A stretch of 64,000 bases of DNA, from the NCBI GenBank assembly GCA_002163975.1, contig CP019636.1:7133501-7197500 (forward strand). The letters run 5' to 3'. This DNA comes from Nostocales cyanobacterium HT-58-2 (lineage in GTDB: Bacteria; Cyanobacteriota; Cyanobacteriia; Cyanobacteriales; Nostocaceae). Below the pieces are notes generated by a model that saw only the letters and a program-made list of their open reading frames with translations, searched no databases and was not told the origin of the DNA. Numbering within the stretch: the first letter of the stretch is position 1; every line of letters begins with the position of its first letter. Position numbers and translations under genes: made by a program. Of this stretch, positions 52,034 to 60,141 are shown piece by piece.

Positions 52034-52741
52034 TTGGTGAGTTCATTCCTTGATCTAGAGTCTATTCCCCCTTTGTGGTTGCAAAGTGCAGGTGTTGCAA
52101 TTTGGGTGTTACTCGTGCTTTTTGCTGCATGGGTGGTCAATCGCTTCGCCAACAAAGATCCAGAGATTGTGCGGAAGATAGTCCACATTGGCACAGGTAA
52201 TGTGATTCTGCTAGCTTGGTGGCTGCATATCCCTGCAAGAGTAGGCATTACGGCTTCGATTGTAGCGAGTACTGTGACTTTATTGTCCTACCGATTTCCT
52301 ATTCTCCCTGGTATTAACAGCGTAGGACGCAAAAGTTTAGGAACGTTTTTCTATTCTGTGAGTATTGGTATTTTAATCGCCTGGTTCTGGACACTGCAAC
52401 AACCCCAATATGCTGCAATAGGAATTTTGGTGATGACATGGGGAGATGGACTGGCAGCTTTAATTGGGCAGAAATTTGGTCAACATCAATACAAGGTCTT
52501 TGGTAGACAAAAAAGTTGGGAAGGTTCCCTAGCAATGACACTCGTGAGTTTTCTCATCACGAGTATGATTTTAGTTAGTGTACAAGGAAACCTTTGGCAA
52601 ACTTGGCTAATATCTTTAATGGTCGCCGTAGTTGCTACGAGCTTAGAAGTTTTTTCGTTTCTTGGTATTGATAATTTGACAGTTCCTTTAGGTAGTGCTG
52701 CACTGGCTTATGTTTTAAGCCAGTTGATAGGGAATGTGTAA
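52034..52741 (+). CDS. Phytol/polyprenol kinase-like membrane protein (SEC59/DGK1/VTE5 family)
   Basis: A 235-aa multi-pass membrane protein (about six segments) starting at a GTG. The conserved KDPEIVRKIVHIGTGN, then MTWGDGLAALIGQKFG and GRQKSWEGSLAM, identify the CTP-dependent lipid kinase family that includes plant VTE5 phytol kinase and its Synechocystis homologue. In cyanobacteria it phosphorylates phytol from chlorophyll breakdown for tocopherol synthesis. It is often mislabelled phosphatidate cytidylyltransferase. It is divergent from yidD by 63 bp. Confidence 0.82.
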   Translation: MVSSFLDLESIPPLWLQSAGVAIWVLLVLFAAWVVNRFANKDPEIVRKIVHIGTGNVILLAWWLHIPARVGITASIVASTVTLLSYRFPILPGINSVGRKSLGTFFYSVSIGILIAWFWTLQQPQYAAIGILVMTWGDGLAALIGQKFGQHQYKVFGRQKSWEGSLAMTLVSFLITSMILVSVQGNLWQTWLISLMVAVVATSLEVFSFLGIDNLTVPLGSAALAYVLSQLIGNV

Positions 52742-52794
52742 TCAAAAGCGTCAATAACCCTTTTAGCCGTCAGCCTTTATCCTTGATTGCATTA

Positions 52795-53331
52795 TCAATG
52801 ATAATAGCGTCCGTGACGATAATATCTGTACGGGTTGCGATATATGTGGCGATCATAAATGTACTGGGGTTGGTAGCGCCTGTAATGGTCATGTCTGTAG
52901 TAGTTGCGATGCTGTCTGCGGTCATGAATGTAGTAGGGACGGTAATACCTGTAGTGGTTGTGATGTTGTCTGCGGTAGTGAATATATTGCGGATGATAAG
53001 GTCTGTAATAGTAACCTCTGTACCGATTGTGATGTCGCCTACGGTAATGAATGTATTGGGGATGGTTACTTCTACGACGGTAATGATGTCTGTAGCCCCG
53101 TGAAGGTCTGTGATGACGGTAATATCGACGATATTTGGTGTGTTTTAGTTGTTCAGTATCAGCTTCCCAATCTGCCTGCGATAACGAATACTCTCCAATC
53201 TCAGCAACTTGCGTTTCTAATTCCTCAAAGTTTGACTGCGTCTGAACTCCCTTTTGGAGTGATGCTGCGGCGACCTCTAATCCAAAACAACTAGGCAGCA
53301 GTAAAGCACTAACTATCAACTTCCAAAACAT
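52795..53331 (-). CDS. Secreted Tyr/Arg/His-rich repeat protein
   Basis: A 178-aa protein with a good GGAGCG ribosome site before the ATG at 53331. The N-terminus (MFWKLIVSALLLPSCFGLEVAAAS) is a signal peptide; a Cys is present but it is not a clear lipobox. After a short acidic part (EELETQVAEIGEYSL) the C-terminal 110 residues are nearly all Tyr, Arg and His, in repeats of about 21-23 aa with the theme HPQYIHYRRRHHNRYRGYY. Such composition suggests an extended, basic wall- or sheath-associated polymer able to bind metal or polyanions. I do not recognise a family. The opposite strand reads as hydrophobic only because of this codon bias. Confidence 0.65.
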   Translation of the reverse strand: MFWKLIVSALLLPSCFGLEVAAASLQKGVQTQSNFEELETQVAEIGEYSLSQADWEADTEQLKHTKYRRYYRHHRPSRGYRHHYRRRSNHPQYIHYRRRHHNRYRGYYYRPYHPQYIHYRRQHHNHYRYYRPYYIHDRRQHRNYYRHDHYRRYQPQYIYDRHIYRNPYRYYRHGRYYH

Positions 53332-53855
53332 TGTTTCACGCTCCTCATTTCTTTTTCCCTAGGAAATATCTGCTGTGAGACTTTGGTTGAAATAGGATTT
53401 ACGCAGTGAAACAAAAATCAAAACTGATTTCTGCAGAAGAAAAGTCTATATAAATGCATTATCACTGAAAGCAGGGTGAAGAGAGTTCGTAGTGAGCGCT
53501 ACTCGAGTATTGGAAAAATAATAAATTTTATTTCTCAAAATATTAACTTTATTTAAATCAAGCAAGTCTGTCTGAAATACTTACAGCAAAAGACTTTATA
53601 GCCGTTTTTTGTGTGGGCATTGCCTACTCATATCTCAAATATTCATCACATATGCCTTTATAGCAATGCTCAACCTACGATTGGTAGTTTACTTACTTTA
53701 TTTTTATATGTAAAAAATATAACAAAACTGCTTTAGGAAATGAATATAACATACCTAAAGAGAGATTTAGATTAAGACGTTGCTAAATCAAGATAAAGAA
53801 TAAATATTGACTTTTAAAGCTTCAAAAAATATTTTTTTAATCAGCAATAACTAAA
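53332..53855. other. Long AT-rich intergenic region with a decayed repeat
   Basis: About 520 bp upstream of two divergent genes. It contains a degraded GTGGGCATTGCC...AGCAATGCTCAACCTAC pair (about 53610-53685) related to the element at 40559-40624. No gene or RNA was recognised in the rest. Confidence 0.45.
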
Positions 53856-54467
53856 ATGAGCTTTTTTAATAATTCTGTACCACCTCTGCGTCGTAAACAA
53901 GTACCTCTAGATATTCAAGATTCAGAAGGACTTTGGTTTGTTAACTGGCAAATAGGCAATATTAAGTTTTATTCAACTTTTTATACCCGTATAGATCAAG
54001 CTTTTATAATTTGGGGCTTGCTTCTCATTCCAATTTTTACAACTGCCCAATTTTTTCCTATCAGTTGGGACTTGCAGGCAACTTTATGGTCCATCCTTTC
54101 TTTTATCGGTACTGCAGCAATGGTTTATTGGACTCGCAATTGGGTGCAGCGAAGACAAGTTATCTGGATACTGTATTGCTGGGTTCTACTCATGTTACTC
54201 GGGGTGGTGTTAACCGATTTGGGTGTCTTTTTAGGATGGGGAGAAATTTTATTGAATCTGTGTCCCTTGTGGTTAGGATTATGTGCCCTCGGCTATTTTT
54301 GTACTGGGTTAGCAGTGCGATCGCGCACCCTGATATTCACAGGCATAATTCATTTGCTAGGAATTTTTATCCTACCTCATATCATTGGCTGGGAATTTCT
54401 AACAACTGGTGCTTTAATGGTCGTCTGCTTACTTTTTTTGGCTGAGTTTGAGTGGGATCATTGTTAA
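53856..54467 (+). CDS. Multi-pass membrane protein of unknown function
   Basis: A 203-aa protein with about six hydrophobic segments (for example FIIWGLLLIPIFTTAQFF, TLWSILSFIGTAAMVYW and LLMLLGVVLTDLGVFLGWG). The polar N-terminus contains SVPPLRRKQVPLDIQDSEGL. It resembles cyanobacterial inner-membrane proteins without assigned function; I cannot name the family. It is monocistronic and ends at a perfect inverted-repeat terminator at 54510. Confidence 0.7.
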   Translation: MSFFNNSVPPLRRKQVPLDIQDSEGLWFVNWQIGNIKFYSTFYTRIDQAFIIWGLLLIPIFTTAQFFPISWDLQATLWSILSFIGTAAMVYWTRNWVQRRQVIWILYCWVLLMLLGVVLTDLGVFLGWGEILLNLCPLWLGLCALGYFCTGLAVRSRTLIFTGIIHLLGIFILPHIIGWEFLTTGALMVVCLLFLAEFEWDHC

Positions 54468-54509
54468 GGAATAAGGTAACAAGAGACATGACAAATAACC
54501 AATAAATAA

Positions 54510-54548
54510 AAAATAGGTGGATGTATGACTTTCATCTCCACCTATTTT
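54510..54548. terminator. Bidirectional terminator
   Basis: AAAATAGGTGGA (54510-54521) and TCCACCTATTTT (54537-54548) form a perfect 12-bp stem with a 15-bp loop. T-rich runs follow on both strands, so it can end the membrane protein transcript on the plus strand and the small gene at 54579-54731 on the minus strand. Confidence 0.8.
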
Positions 54549-54578
54549 GATTTTTATTTACTCTTTTTATCACATCAT

Positions 54579-54731
54579 TTACCAAGTATCTGCAGTTCTA
54601 TCTTTATAAGGATCTCCTGTAAAGGGTTGCACACCGATATTAGGATATGCATCATCATTAGGTCCAAAAATACGTATGAAAGCTTCAGAAATATATTGTG
54701 TGACACTAGCAATCATATTGGAGATATCCAT
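54579..54731 (-). CDS. 50-aa small protein, unknown function
   Basis: A short gene on the minus strand starting at ATG 54731 with GGGGG about 9 bp upstream. The peptide begins MDISNMIASVTQYISEAFIR and continues IFGPNDDAYPNIGVQPFTGD, ending RTADTW. An amphipathic N-terminal helix is followed by an acidic, Pro/Gly-containing tail. It shares the bidirectional terminator with the convergent membrane-protein gene, which supports it as a real transcription unit. I have an impression that FGPNDD..P..G.QPF is a recurrent cyanobacterial motif but cannot name the family. Confidence 0.55.
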   Translation of the reverse strand: MDISNMIASVTQYISEAFIRIFGPNDDAYPNIGVQPFTGDPYKDRTADTW

Positions 54732-55129
54732 ACTGTAAAACCCCCGTTTTTCGTCCGTTTTGTGTCATCGCTTAACTTGCGATACATCTTCTAACATATC
54801 TACTTTAGTTCTTTCTATTCTTTCTTGGATATAGTTGGCAATATATCTACATTCTACGCAATATACATTGATAGATGGTTGTATTTCTTTAGCTCGGGAA
54901 AACTATCTTATAAAGGTCGAAGGATAAGAGCTTGAAGTGTCAAGAATATAGCGTTTATCTTTCATCCTTCATTGGACATACTTTTCCATTTCACTTGACC
55001 CTTTGTTAAGGTAACGTGATTATTTATAATTATAACTATTAAAAAAAGTTAAATAACTCACTAAGATAATAATATACTGGTCGAAACAATAATGATTTGA
55101 AGTGCTTTTTTGCAGTCATCGTTCAATAG
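54732..55129. other. Non-coding region before the NAD genes
   Basis: About 400 AT-rich bp that hold the promoter of the small gene at 54579 (minus) and lead into the pncB promoter. No RNA gene, repeat or coding frame was seen. Confidence 0.4.
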
Positions 55130-55163
55130 TTGACATTATTTATGGTATTTTTTACCATAAATA
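55130..55163 (+). promoter_or_regulatory. pncB promoter with overlapping perfect inverted repeat (candidate NrtR operator)
   Basis: TTGACA (55130-55135) and TACCAT (55153-55158) are spaced by exactly 17 bp, a good sigma-70-type promoter. The perfect inverted repeat TATTTATGGTA-TTTTT-TACCATAAATA (55137-55163) fills the spacer and covers the -10 element, so a protein bound there would block transcription. It ends 31 bp before the pncB start. A Nudix-type NrtR regulator is encoded two genes downstream. Confidence 0.7.
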
Positions 55164-55194
55164 TCAAGAAGTATTCTTCTAAGGGCTCTATGCC

Positions 55195-56670
55195 ATGACA
55201 AGTTTCCCAAGCTTGAACTATCCATCTACCAACAACCAGCAACAGAACACAGAGAGCCAAGAACTGACAGTTTCTGCTGCTGATTACAGCCTGCTGACAG
55301 ACCTTTACCAGCTGACAATGACAGCTTGTTATGTCGGTGAAGGTGTAGAACAACGATGGGCAAGCTTTGAGTTATTTGTCAGACGTATGCCAGAAAATTT
55401 TGGCTATTTGATTGCTATGGGGCTGGCGCAAGCGTTGGAATATTTGGAAAAATTCCACTTTAGCCCGTTTCAGATAGAGGCTTTGCAAGCGACAGGAATT
55501 TTTACCAATGCTCCTGAGAGTTTTTGGTCATTGCTTGCTGAGGGACGTTTCATGGGCGATGTTTGGGCGGTACCCGAGGGAACAGCGGTGTTTGCGAATG
55601 AACCTCTGTTGCGAGTCGAAGCACCTCTTTGGCAAGCGCAACTGGTAGAAACTTACCTTTTGAATACCTTAAATTACCAGAGTTTGATTGCGACACGCGC
55701 AGCCAGATTGCGTGATGTGGCATCCCAAAAAGCAACACTGCTGGAATTTGGGACAAGAAGGGCATTTAGTCCCCAAGCGTCTTTGTGGGCGGCGCGTGCA
55801 GCACTTGCTGGTGGTTTAGATGCAACATCAAACGTGTTAGCTGCGCTACAACTGGGAGAAAAACCTACTGGTACGATGGCTCATGCTCTTGTCATGGCAC
55901 TGTCAGCAATGGAAGGTAGTGAAGATGAAGCATTTACAGCGTTTCATCGTTATTTCCCCGGTGGACTATTGTTAATTGATACTTATGATACAGTCGCTGC
56001 TGCCCAGCGGTTGGCTGCAAAAGTGAATTCAGGAGAAATGAAATTAGCTGGAGTCAGATTGGACTCTGGTGATTTAGTATCATTGTCAAAGCAAGTGCGA
56101 TCACTTCTCCCAGGTGTATCAATCTTTGCCAGTGGCGACTTAGACGAGTGGGAAATTGCCCGACTGAGATCTGCTGGTGCTCAGATTGATGGTTATGGAC
56201 TCGGAACGCGGCTGGTGACGGGTTCTCCTGTTAATGGAGTCTATAAACTTGTGGAAATTGATGGCATTCCTGTGATGAAACACTCGAGTGGCAAAGTCAC
56301 TTATCCAGGACGTAAGCAGATTTTTCGGTCGATTGAAGGGGGCAAGGTCACGGCAGACTCTTTGGGCTTAATGGCTGAACAAGAAAGAAGATATGGAAAC
56401 AAAGAATTTGTGCAATCTTCACAAATGCCTTTGTTGCAGTTGTTTGTTAAGCAAGGCAAACGAGTCCAACCGCTGGAAACTTTAGCAACAATTCGGCACA
56501 GAAGCGCCGCCTCAGTTGCAAGTTTACCAGATGAGACACGAAGCTTAGATAATCCCAGATCTGTGCCAGTGAATATTTCCACCCAGTTGAGGAAGTTGAC
56601 TGAGGAAACTCAGAAGCGAACTGCACCAGGCGTAGAGAATACAGAGCAAGTGGGGAAAGAAAGCTCATGA
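55195..56670 (+). CDS. pncB: Nicotinate phosphoribosyltransferase
   Basis: A 491-aa enzyme of the NAD salvage pathway, making nicotinate mononucleotide from nicotinate and PRPP. Family blocks: SLLTDLYQLTMTACY at the N-terminus, LLEFGTRRAFSPQASLWAAR, GTMAHALVMAL, LLIDTYDTVAAAQRL and GVRLDSGDLVSLSK, with the phosphoribosyl site near RLVTGSPVNGVYKLV. The C-terminal 60 residues are hydrophilic and variable. It is the first gene of the NAD block, and its promoter carries a perfect palindrome. The ATG at 55195 is used. Confidence 0.95.
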   Translation: MTSFPSLNYPSTNNQQQNTESQELTVSAADYSLLTDLYQLTMTACYVGEGVEQRWASFELFVRRMPENFGYLIAMGLAQALEYLEKFHFSPFQIEALQATGIFTNAPESFWSLLAEGRFMGDVWAVPEGTAVFANEPLLRVEAPLWQAQLVETYLLNTLNYQSLIATRAARLRDVASQKATLLEFGTRRAFSPQASLWAARAALAGGLDATSNVLAALQLGEKPTGTMAHALVMALSAMEGSEDEAFTAFHRYFPGGLLLIDTYDTVAAAQRLAAKVNSGEMKLAGVRLDSGDLVSLSKQVRSLLPGVSIFASGDLDEWEIARLRSAGAQIDGYGLGTRLVTGSPVNGVYKLVEIDGIPVMKHSSGKVTYPGRKQIFRSIEGGKVTADSLGLMAEQERRYGNKEFVQSSQMPLLQLFVKQGKRVQPLETLATIRHRSAASVASLPDETRSLDNPRSVPVNISTQLRKLTEETQKRTAPGVENTEQVGKESS

Positions 56671-56703
56671 CTATTAACTATTAACTATTGACTATTAACT
56701 ATG
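56669..56703. repeat. Heptameric short tandem repeat (STRR) at the pncB-nadD junction
   Basis: Five consecutive heptamers of the type (G/A)ACTATT run from the pncB stop codon (56668-56670) through the nadD start (56701). The repeat makes up essentially the whole 30-bp intergenic space, leaving no Shine-Dalgarno sequence for nadD. Such STRRs are typical of heterocystous cyanobacteria. Confidence 0.85.
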
Positions 56704-57288
56704 AAAGTTGCTCTATTTGGTACAAGTGCAGATCCACCAACAGCGGGACATCAAGCGATTATTCGCTGGTTGGCAGAGCATTTTGATTGGGTGGCAGTTT
56801 GGGCGGCGAATAATCCATTCAAGTCACATCAAACTCGTTTAGAACATCGAGTGGCAATGTTGCACTTGTTGATTACAGACATAAATTCGTCAAAGCACAA
56901 TATTGGTTTGGAACAGGAATTAAGTAGTTTGAGAACGCTAGAAACTTTGGAGAAATCAAAAGAGCGTTGGGGCAAGGATGCAGAGTTCACTTTGGTTATA
57001 GGTTCAGACTTGCTTGGTCAATTGCCGCGTTGGTATCGTATTAAAGATTTGTTGCAGCAAGTACAAGTTCTCGTCGTACAGCGCCCAGGGTATGCAATAG
57101 ATGAATCTAGCTTGCAGGTTGTAGAAGAACTAGGGGGGAAAGTCGCAGTTGCCAACTTTATTGGTCCAGATGTGTCCTCAACGGCTTATCGTGAAAATGG
57201 CGATCGCGAAGCCCTGACACCTCCTATCGTTGACTATATTCATAAAGAGCATTTGTACAAATGTTTGTCGGAAAATGTCACTTGTTGA
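56701..57288 (+). CDS. nadD: Nicotinate-nucleotide adenylyltransferase
   Basis: A 195-aa nucleotidyltransferase. The N-terminal LFGTSADPPTAGHQAIIRWL has the TxGH nucleotide-binding motif; the C-terminal DVSSTAYRENGD is the ISSTxxR-type motif. It adenylates nicotinate mononucleotide to deamido-NAD. The middle contains FTLVIGSDLLGQLPRWY, which belongs to the family. It begins only 30 bp after pncB, in an STRR, and is followed by the Nudix regulator. Fits the pathway pncB to nadD to nadE encoded in order. Confidence 0.9.
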   Translation: MKVALFGTSADPPTAGHQAIIRWLAEHFDWVAVWAANNPFKSHQTRLEHRVAMLHLLITDINSSKHNIGLEQELSSLRTLETLEKSKERWGKDAEFTLVIGSDLLGQLPRWYRIKDLLQQVQVLVVQRPGYAIDESSLQVVEELGGKVAVANFIGPDVSSTAYRENGDREALTPPIVDYIHKEHLYKCLSENVTC

Positions 57289-57443
57289 ACTATGAACGCC
57301 CTCGCTACCATAGAATTCTGCCTTGAACTTCGCCGATATTTGCTAATTTTTGAGATTGTGTCTATTTCATTTCCATCAAAATGAAGTAGGTATAAACCTG
57401 AAGATATAGAGAGAATACCAAGTGAAATAGTCAGGTATTTCAA

Positions 57444-57460
57444 TGTGGAAAATTACCACA
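57444..57460. promoter_or_regulatory. Imperfect palindrome upstream of the Nudix regulator
   Basis: TGTGGAAAATTACCACA is an inverted repeat with one mismatched pair, 47 bp before the regulator's start. Its half-sites (TGTGG/CCACA) are related to, but spaced differently from, the TATGGTA/TACCATA palindrome at the pncB promoter. It could be an autoregulatory site, with low certainty. Confidence 0.35.
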
Positions 57461-57507
57461 AATAAAAGTGTAGAAAGGAAAAGCAAGGCTTTGAACAACT
57501 AGTCTCC

Positions 57508-58254
57508 ATGCCAGGACGCAACCAAAGAAAGATTGCCAATCTGCTAAAACAACCACCTTTAGCAGATTTCAAGGTCGGTGTTGATAATGTTATTTTCTCT
57601 GTGGATACTGCACAGAATCGACTCCTCGTTCTATTAGTTATGAGACAGCAGGAGCCATTTTTAAATTATTGGAGTCTTCCTGGTACTTTAGTGCGTCAAG
57701 GTGAGTCTTTAGAAGATGCTGCTTATCGCATTCTCTCTGAAAAAATAAGAGTAAAAAACCTCTATTTAGAACAACTCTATACTTTTGGAGGTCCTGAGCG
57801 AGACCCCCGAGAAGCAACCGATAGTTATGGTGTACGTTATCTATCCGTGAGTTACTTTGCCCTTGTACGATTTGAGGAGGCAGAATTAATTGCTGATGGA
57901 ATGACTGGAATTGCTTGGTACCCAGTGAAGCAAGTGCCACAATTATCATTTGACCATAACAAAATTCTGGCTTATGGACACAGGCGTTTGCGAAATAAGT
58001 TGGAGTATAGCCCTGTGGCGTTTGAAGTCTTGCCAGAGATGTTTACGTTGAATGATTTATATCAGTTATATACAACTGTTTTAGGGGAAAATTTTTCTGA
58101 TTATTCTAATTTTCGAGCGCGTCTACTCAAGTTAGGTTTTCTATGCGATACCGGTGTTAAGGTATCACGTGGTGCTGGGCGTCCAGCCAGTTTATATAGA
58201 TTTAATGCGGAAGCTTTCGCTCCGTTTAAGGATAAACCTTTAGTTTTCATTTAG
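57508..58254 (+). CDS. nrtR: NrtR-type Nudix transcriptional regulator of NAD metabolism
   Basis: A 248-aa protein with an N-terminal Nudix-like domain and a C-terminal winged helix. The Nudix region (about 20-145) reads WSLPGTLVRQGESLEDAAYR, where the catalytic Nudix box GX5EX7REUXEEXGU is only partly kept (RILSEKIR instead of REUxEExGU), as in NrtR regulators that sense ADP-ribose but do not hydrolyse it. The C-terminal part (VLPEMFTLNDLYQLYTTVLG, GRPASLYRF) is the DNA-binding domain. It sits between nadD and nadE, the usual setting of this family in cyanobacteria. A repressor role at the pncB palindrome is inferred. Confidence 0.8.
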   Translation: MPGRNQRKIANLLKQPPLADFKVGVDNVIFSVDTAQNRLLVLLVMRQQEPFLNYWSLPGTLVRQGESLEDAAYRILSEKIRVKNLYLEQLYTFGGPERDPREATDSYGVRYLSVSYFALVRFEEAELIADGMTGIAWYPVKQVPQLSFDHNKILAYGHRRLRNKLEYSPVAFEVLPEMFTLNDLYQLYTTVLGENFSDYSNFRARLLKLGFLCDTGVKVSRGAGRPASLYRFNAEAFAPFKDKPLVFI

Positions 58255-58383
58255 CTGCGTAGCCGCCATACAGAAAAGTCTAGCCAAAGTAAATGATTGT
58301 TTGAATTATTTGTGTTTCTCTTTGATATCACATAATAGTTTCAAATCTTCGTTAAAAGTCTAATCCAAAAATTAAAATCCAAG

Positions 58384-60087
58384 ATGAAGATTGCAATTGC
58401 TCAAATTAATCCTACCATTGGTGATTTGCCTGGAAATGCTCAGAATATATTAGAGTTAGCACGACAGGCAGTAGCAGAAGGTGCACGTTTGCTGTTAACA
58501 CCAGAACTTTCTTTGTGTGGCTATCCACCACGAGATTTGTTGCTCAATCCTAGTTTTTTGCAGGCAATGGATATCGCCTTGCAACAACTAGCAAGAGATT
58601 TGCCACCAGAACTAGCTGTGTTAGTAGGAACAGTGGAAGAGAATTTAAGAGCACACAAGACTGGCGAGAAAACTTTATTTAATAGCATTGCTTTATTAGA
58701 GAGAGGCAGGGTGCAGCAAGTTTTTCACAAGCGCCTTTTGCCAACTTATGATGTCTTTGATGAACACCGCTATTTTGAACCTGGTTTAGAAGCTAATTAT
58801 TTCACCTTGGATGATGTTCATATTGGCGTTACTATTTGTGAAGATTTGTGGAATGATGAGGAATTTTGGGGCAAGCGAAGTTATGTCACCAATCCAATTG
58901 CTGACTTAGCAATTCTGGGTGTAGATTTTATTGTGAATTTATCTGCTTCTCCTTACAGCGTTGGTAAACAGCAGTTTCGAGAAGCAATGCTCAAGCATAG
59001 TGCATTACGTTTTCAAGAACCAATTATTTATACAAACCAAGTAGGTGGTAATGATGATTTAATTTTTGATGGCAGAAGTTTTGCTTTGAATCGTCAAGGT
59101 GAAATAGTGTGTCGTGCTGATGGTTTTGAACAAGATTTAGTCGTCGTGGAATTTGATGAGGTGCAACGGGATTTACGCTTAAGTTCCATCGCACCGGAAT
59201 ATGAGTCGGAAGATGAGGAAATTTGGCACGCTTTGGTTTTAGGATTGCAAGATTATGTTCGTAAGTGTGGCTTTTCTAAAGTCGTGCTGGGTTTAAGCGG
59301 CGGAATAGATTCTTCATTGGTGGCGGCTCTTGCTACCGCAGCATTAGGTAAAGAAAACGTCCTTGGTGTTCTCATGCCTTCCCCTTACAGTTCCGAGCAT
59401 TCTATTAGTGATGCCTTGGCACTAGCAGAAAATCTTGGTATGAAAACTCATATCATACGAATAGGGGAGTTAATGCAAGGCTATGACAAAACCCTAGTCG
59501 AGTTGTTTGCTGGAACAGAGTTTGGATTGGCAGAGGAAAATCTTCAATCCCGAATTAGGGGGAATTTATTGATGGCAATTTCCAACAAATTTGGTCATCT
59601 CCTCCTATCTACTGGCAATAAGTCAGAAATGGCAGTTGGTTACTGCACTCTTTACGGTGATATGAATGGAGGGTTAGCAGTGATTGCTGATGTTCCTAAA
59701 ACCCGTGTTTATTCAATTTGCCGATGGTTAAATCGCAATGGGGAAATTATTCCCCAAAACGTTCTCACCAAAGCACCAAGTGCTGAACTCAAACCCGGTC
59801 AAGTTGACCAAGACTCACTACCACCTTACGATGTCTTGGACGACATCTTACAACGCCTCATTCACAACCACGAATCATCGGCACAAATTGTTGGTGCTGG
59901 TCACGATCCAGCAACAGTAGACCGAGTTATTAATTTGGTGGCGCGTGCAGAATTTAAGCGGCGACAAGCACCGCCTGGATTGAAAATTACAGACCGTGCG
60001 TTTGGCACTGGTTGGCGAATGCCCATTGCCAGTAAATGGACTGCTATTAAAAATACTTACCATCAGGTTTTCTCTGTGCGCCAATAG
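58384..60087 (+). CDS. nadE: NAD+ synthase, glutamine-hydrolysing
   Basis: A 567-aa enzyme with two domains. The N-terminal nitrilase-type amidotransferase has the Glu in LLTPELSLCGYPPRDLL, Lys in FHKRLLPTYDVFDEHRYF and Cys in GVTICEDLWND. The C-terminal synthetase has the PP-loop VLGLSGGIDSSLVAALATAA and STGNKSEMAVGYCTLYGDM. It converts deamido-NAD to NAD using ammonia channelled from glutamine. It is about 130 bp after the regulator gene and may have its own promoter. Length and motifs are complete. Confidence 0.95.
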   Translation: MKIAIAQINPTIGDLPGNAQNILELARQAVAEGARLLLTPELSLCGYPPRDLLLNPSFLQAMDIALQQLARDLPPELAVLVGTVEENLRAHKTGEKTLFNSIALLERGRVQQVFHKRLLPTYDVFDEHRYFEPGLEANYFTLDDVHIGVTICEDLWNDEEFWGKRSYVTNPIADLAILGVDFIVNLSASPYSVGKQQFREAMLKHSALRFQEPIIYTNQVGGNDDLIFDGRSFALNRQGEIVCRADGFEQDLVVVEFDEVQRDLRLSSIAPEYESEDEEIWHALVLGLQDYVRKCGFSKVVLGLSGGIDSSLVAALATAALGKENVLGVLMPSPYSSEHSISDALALAENLGMKTHIIRIGELMQGYDKTLVELFAGTEFGLAEENLQSRIRGNLLMAISNKFGHLLLSTGNKSEMAVGYCTLYGDMNGGLAVIADVPKTRVYSICRWLNRNGEIIPQNVLTKAPSAELKPGQVDQDSLPPYDVLDDILQRLIHNHESSAQIVGAGHDPATVDRVINLVARAEFKRRQAPPGLKITDRAFGTGWRMPIASKWTAIKNTYHQVFSVRQ

Positions 60088-60141
60088 CTCCCCTGCTGGA
60101 TTTACAATTCCTTTGTTGATGTAAAAAGTATTTCTCAAATT

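Noticed and set aside
52783..53103. Plus-strand hydrophobic protein of 106 aa
   Set aside because: It is the antisense shadow of the Tyr/Arg/His repeat gene; reversing those codons yields Val/Ile/Met. The minus-strand frame has a signal peptide and ribosome site.
54525..54794. Plus-strand 89-aa frame
   Set aside because: It begins inside the terminator stem and is antisense to the 50-aa minus-strand gene; its Ile/Phe/Ser/Arg composition shows no protein-like pattern.
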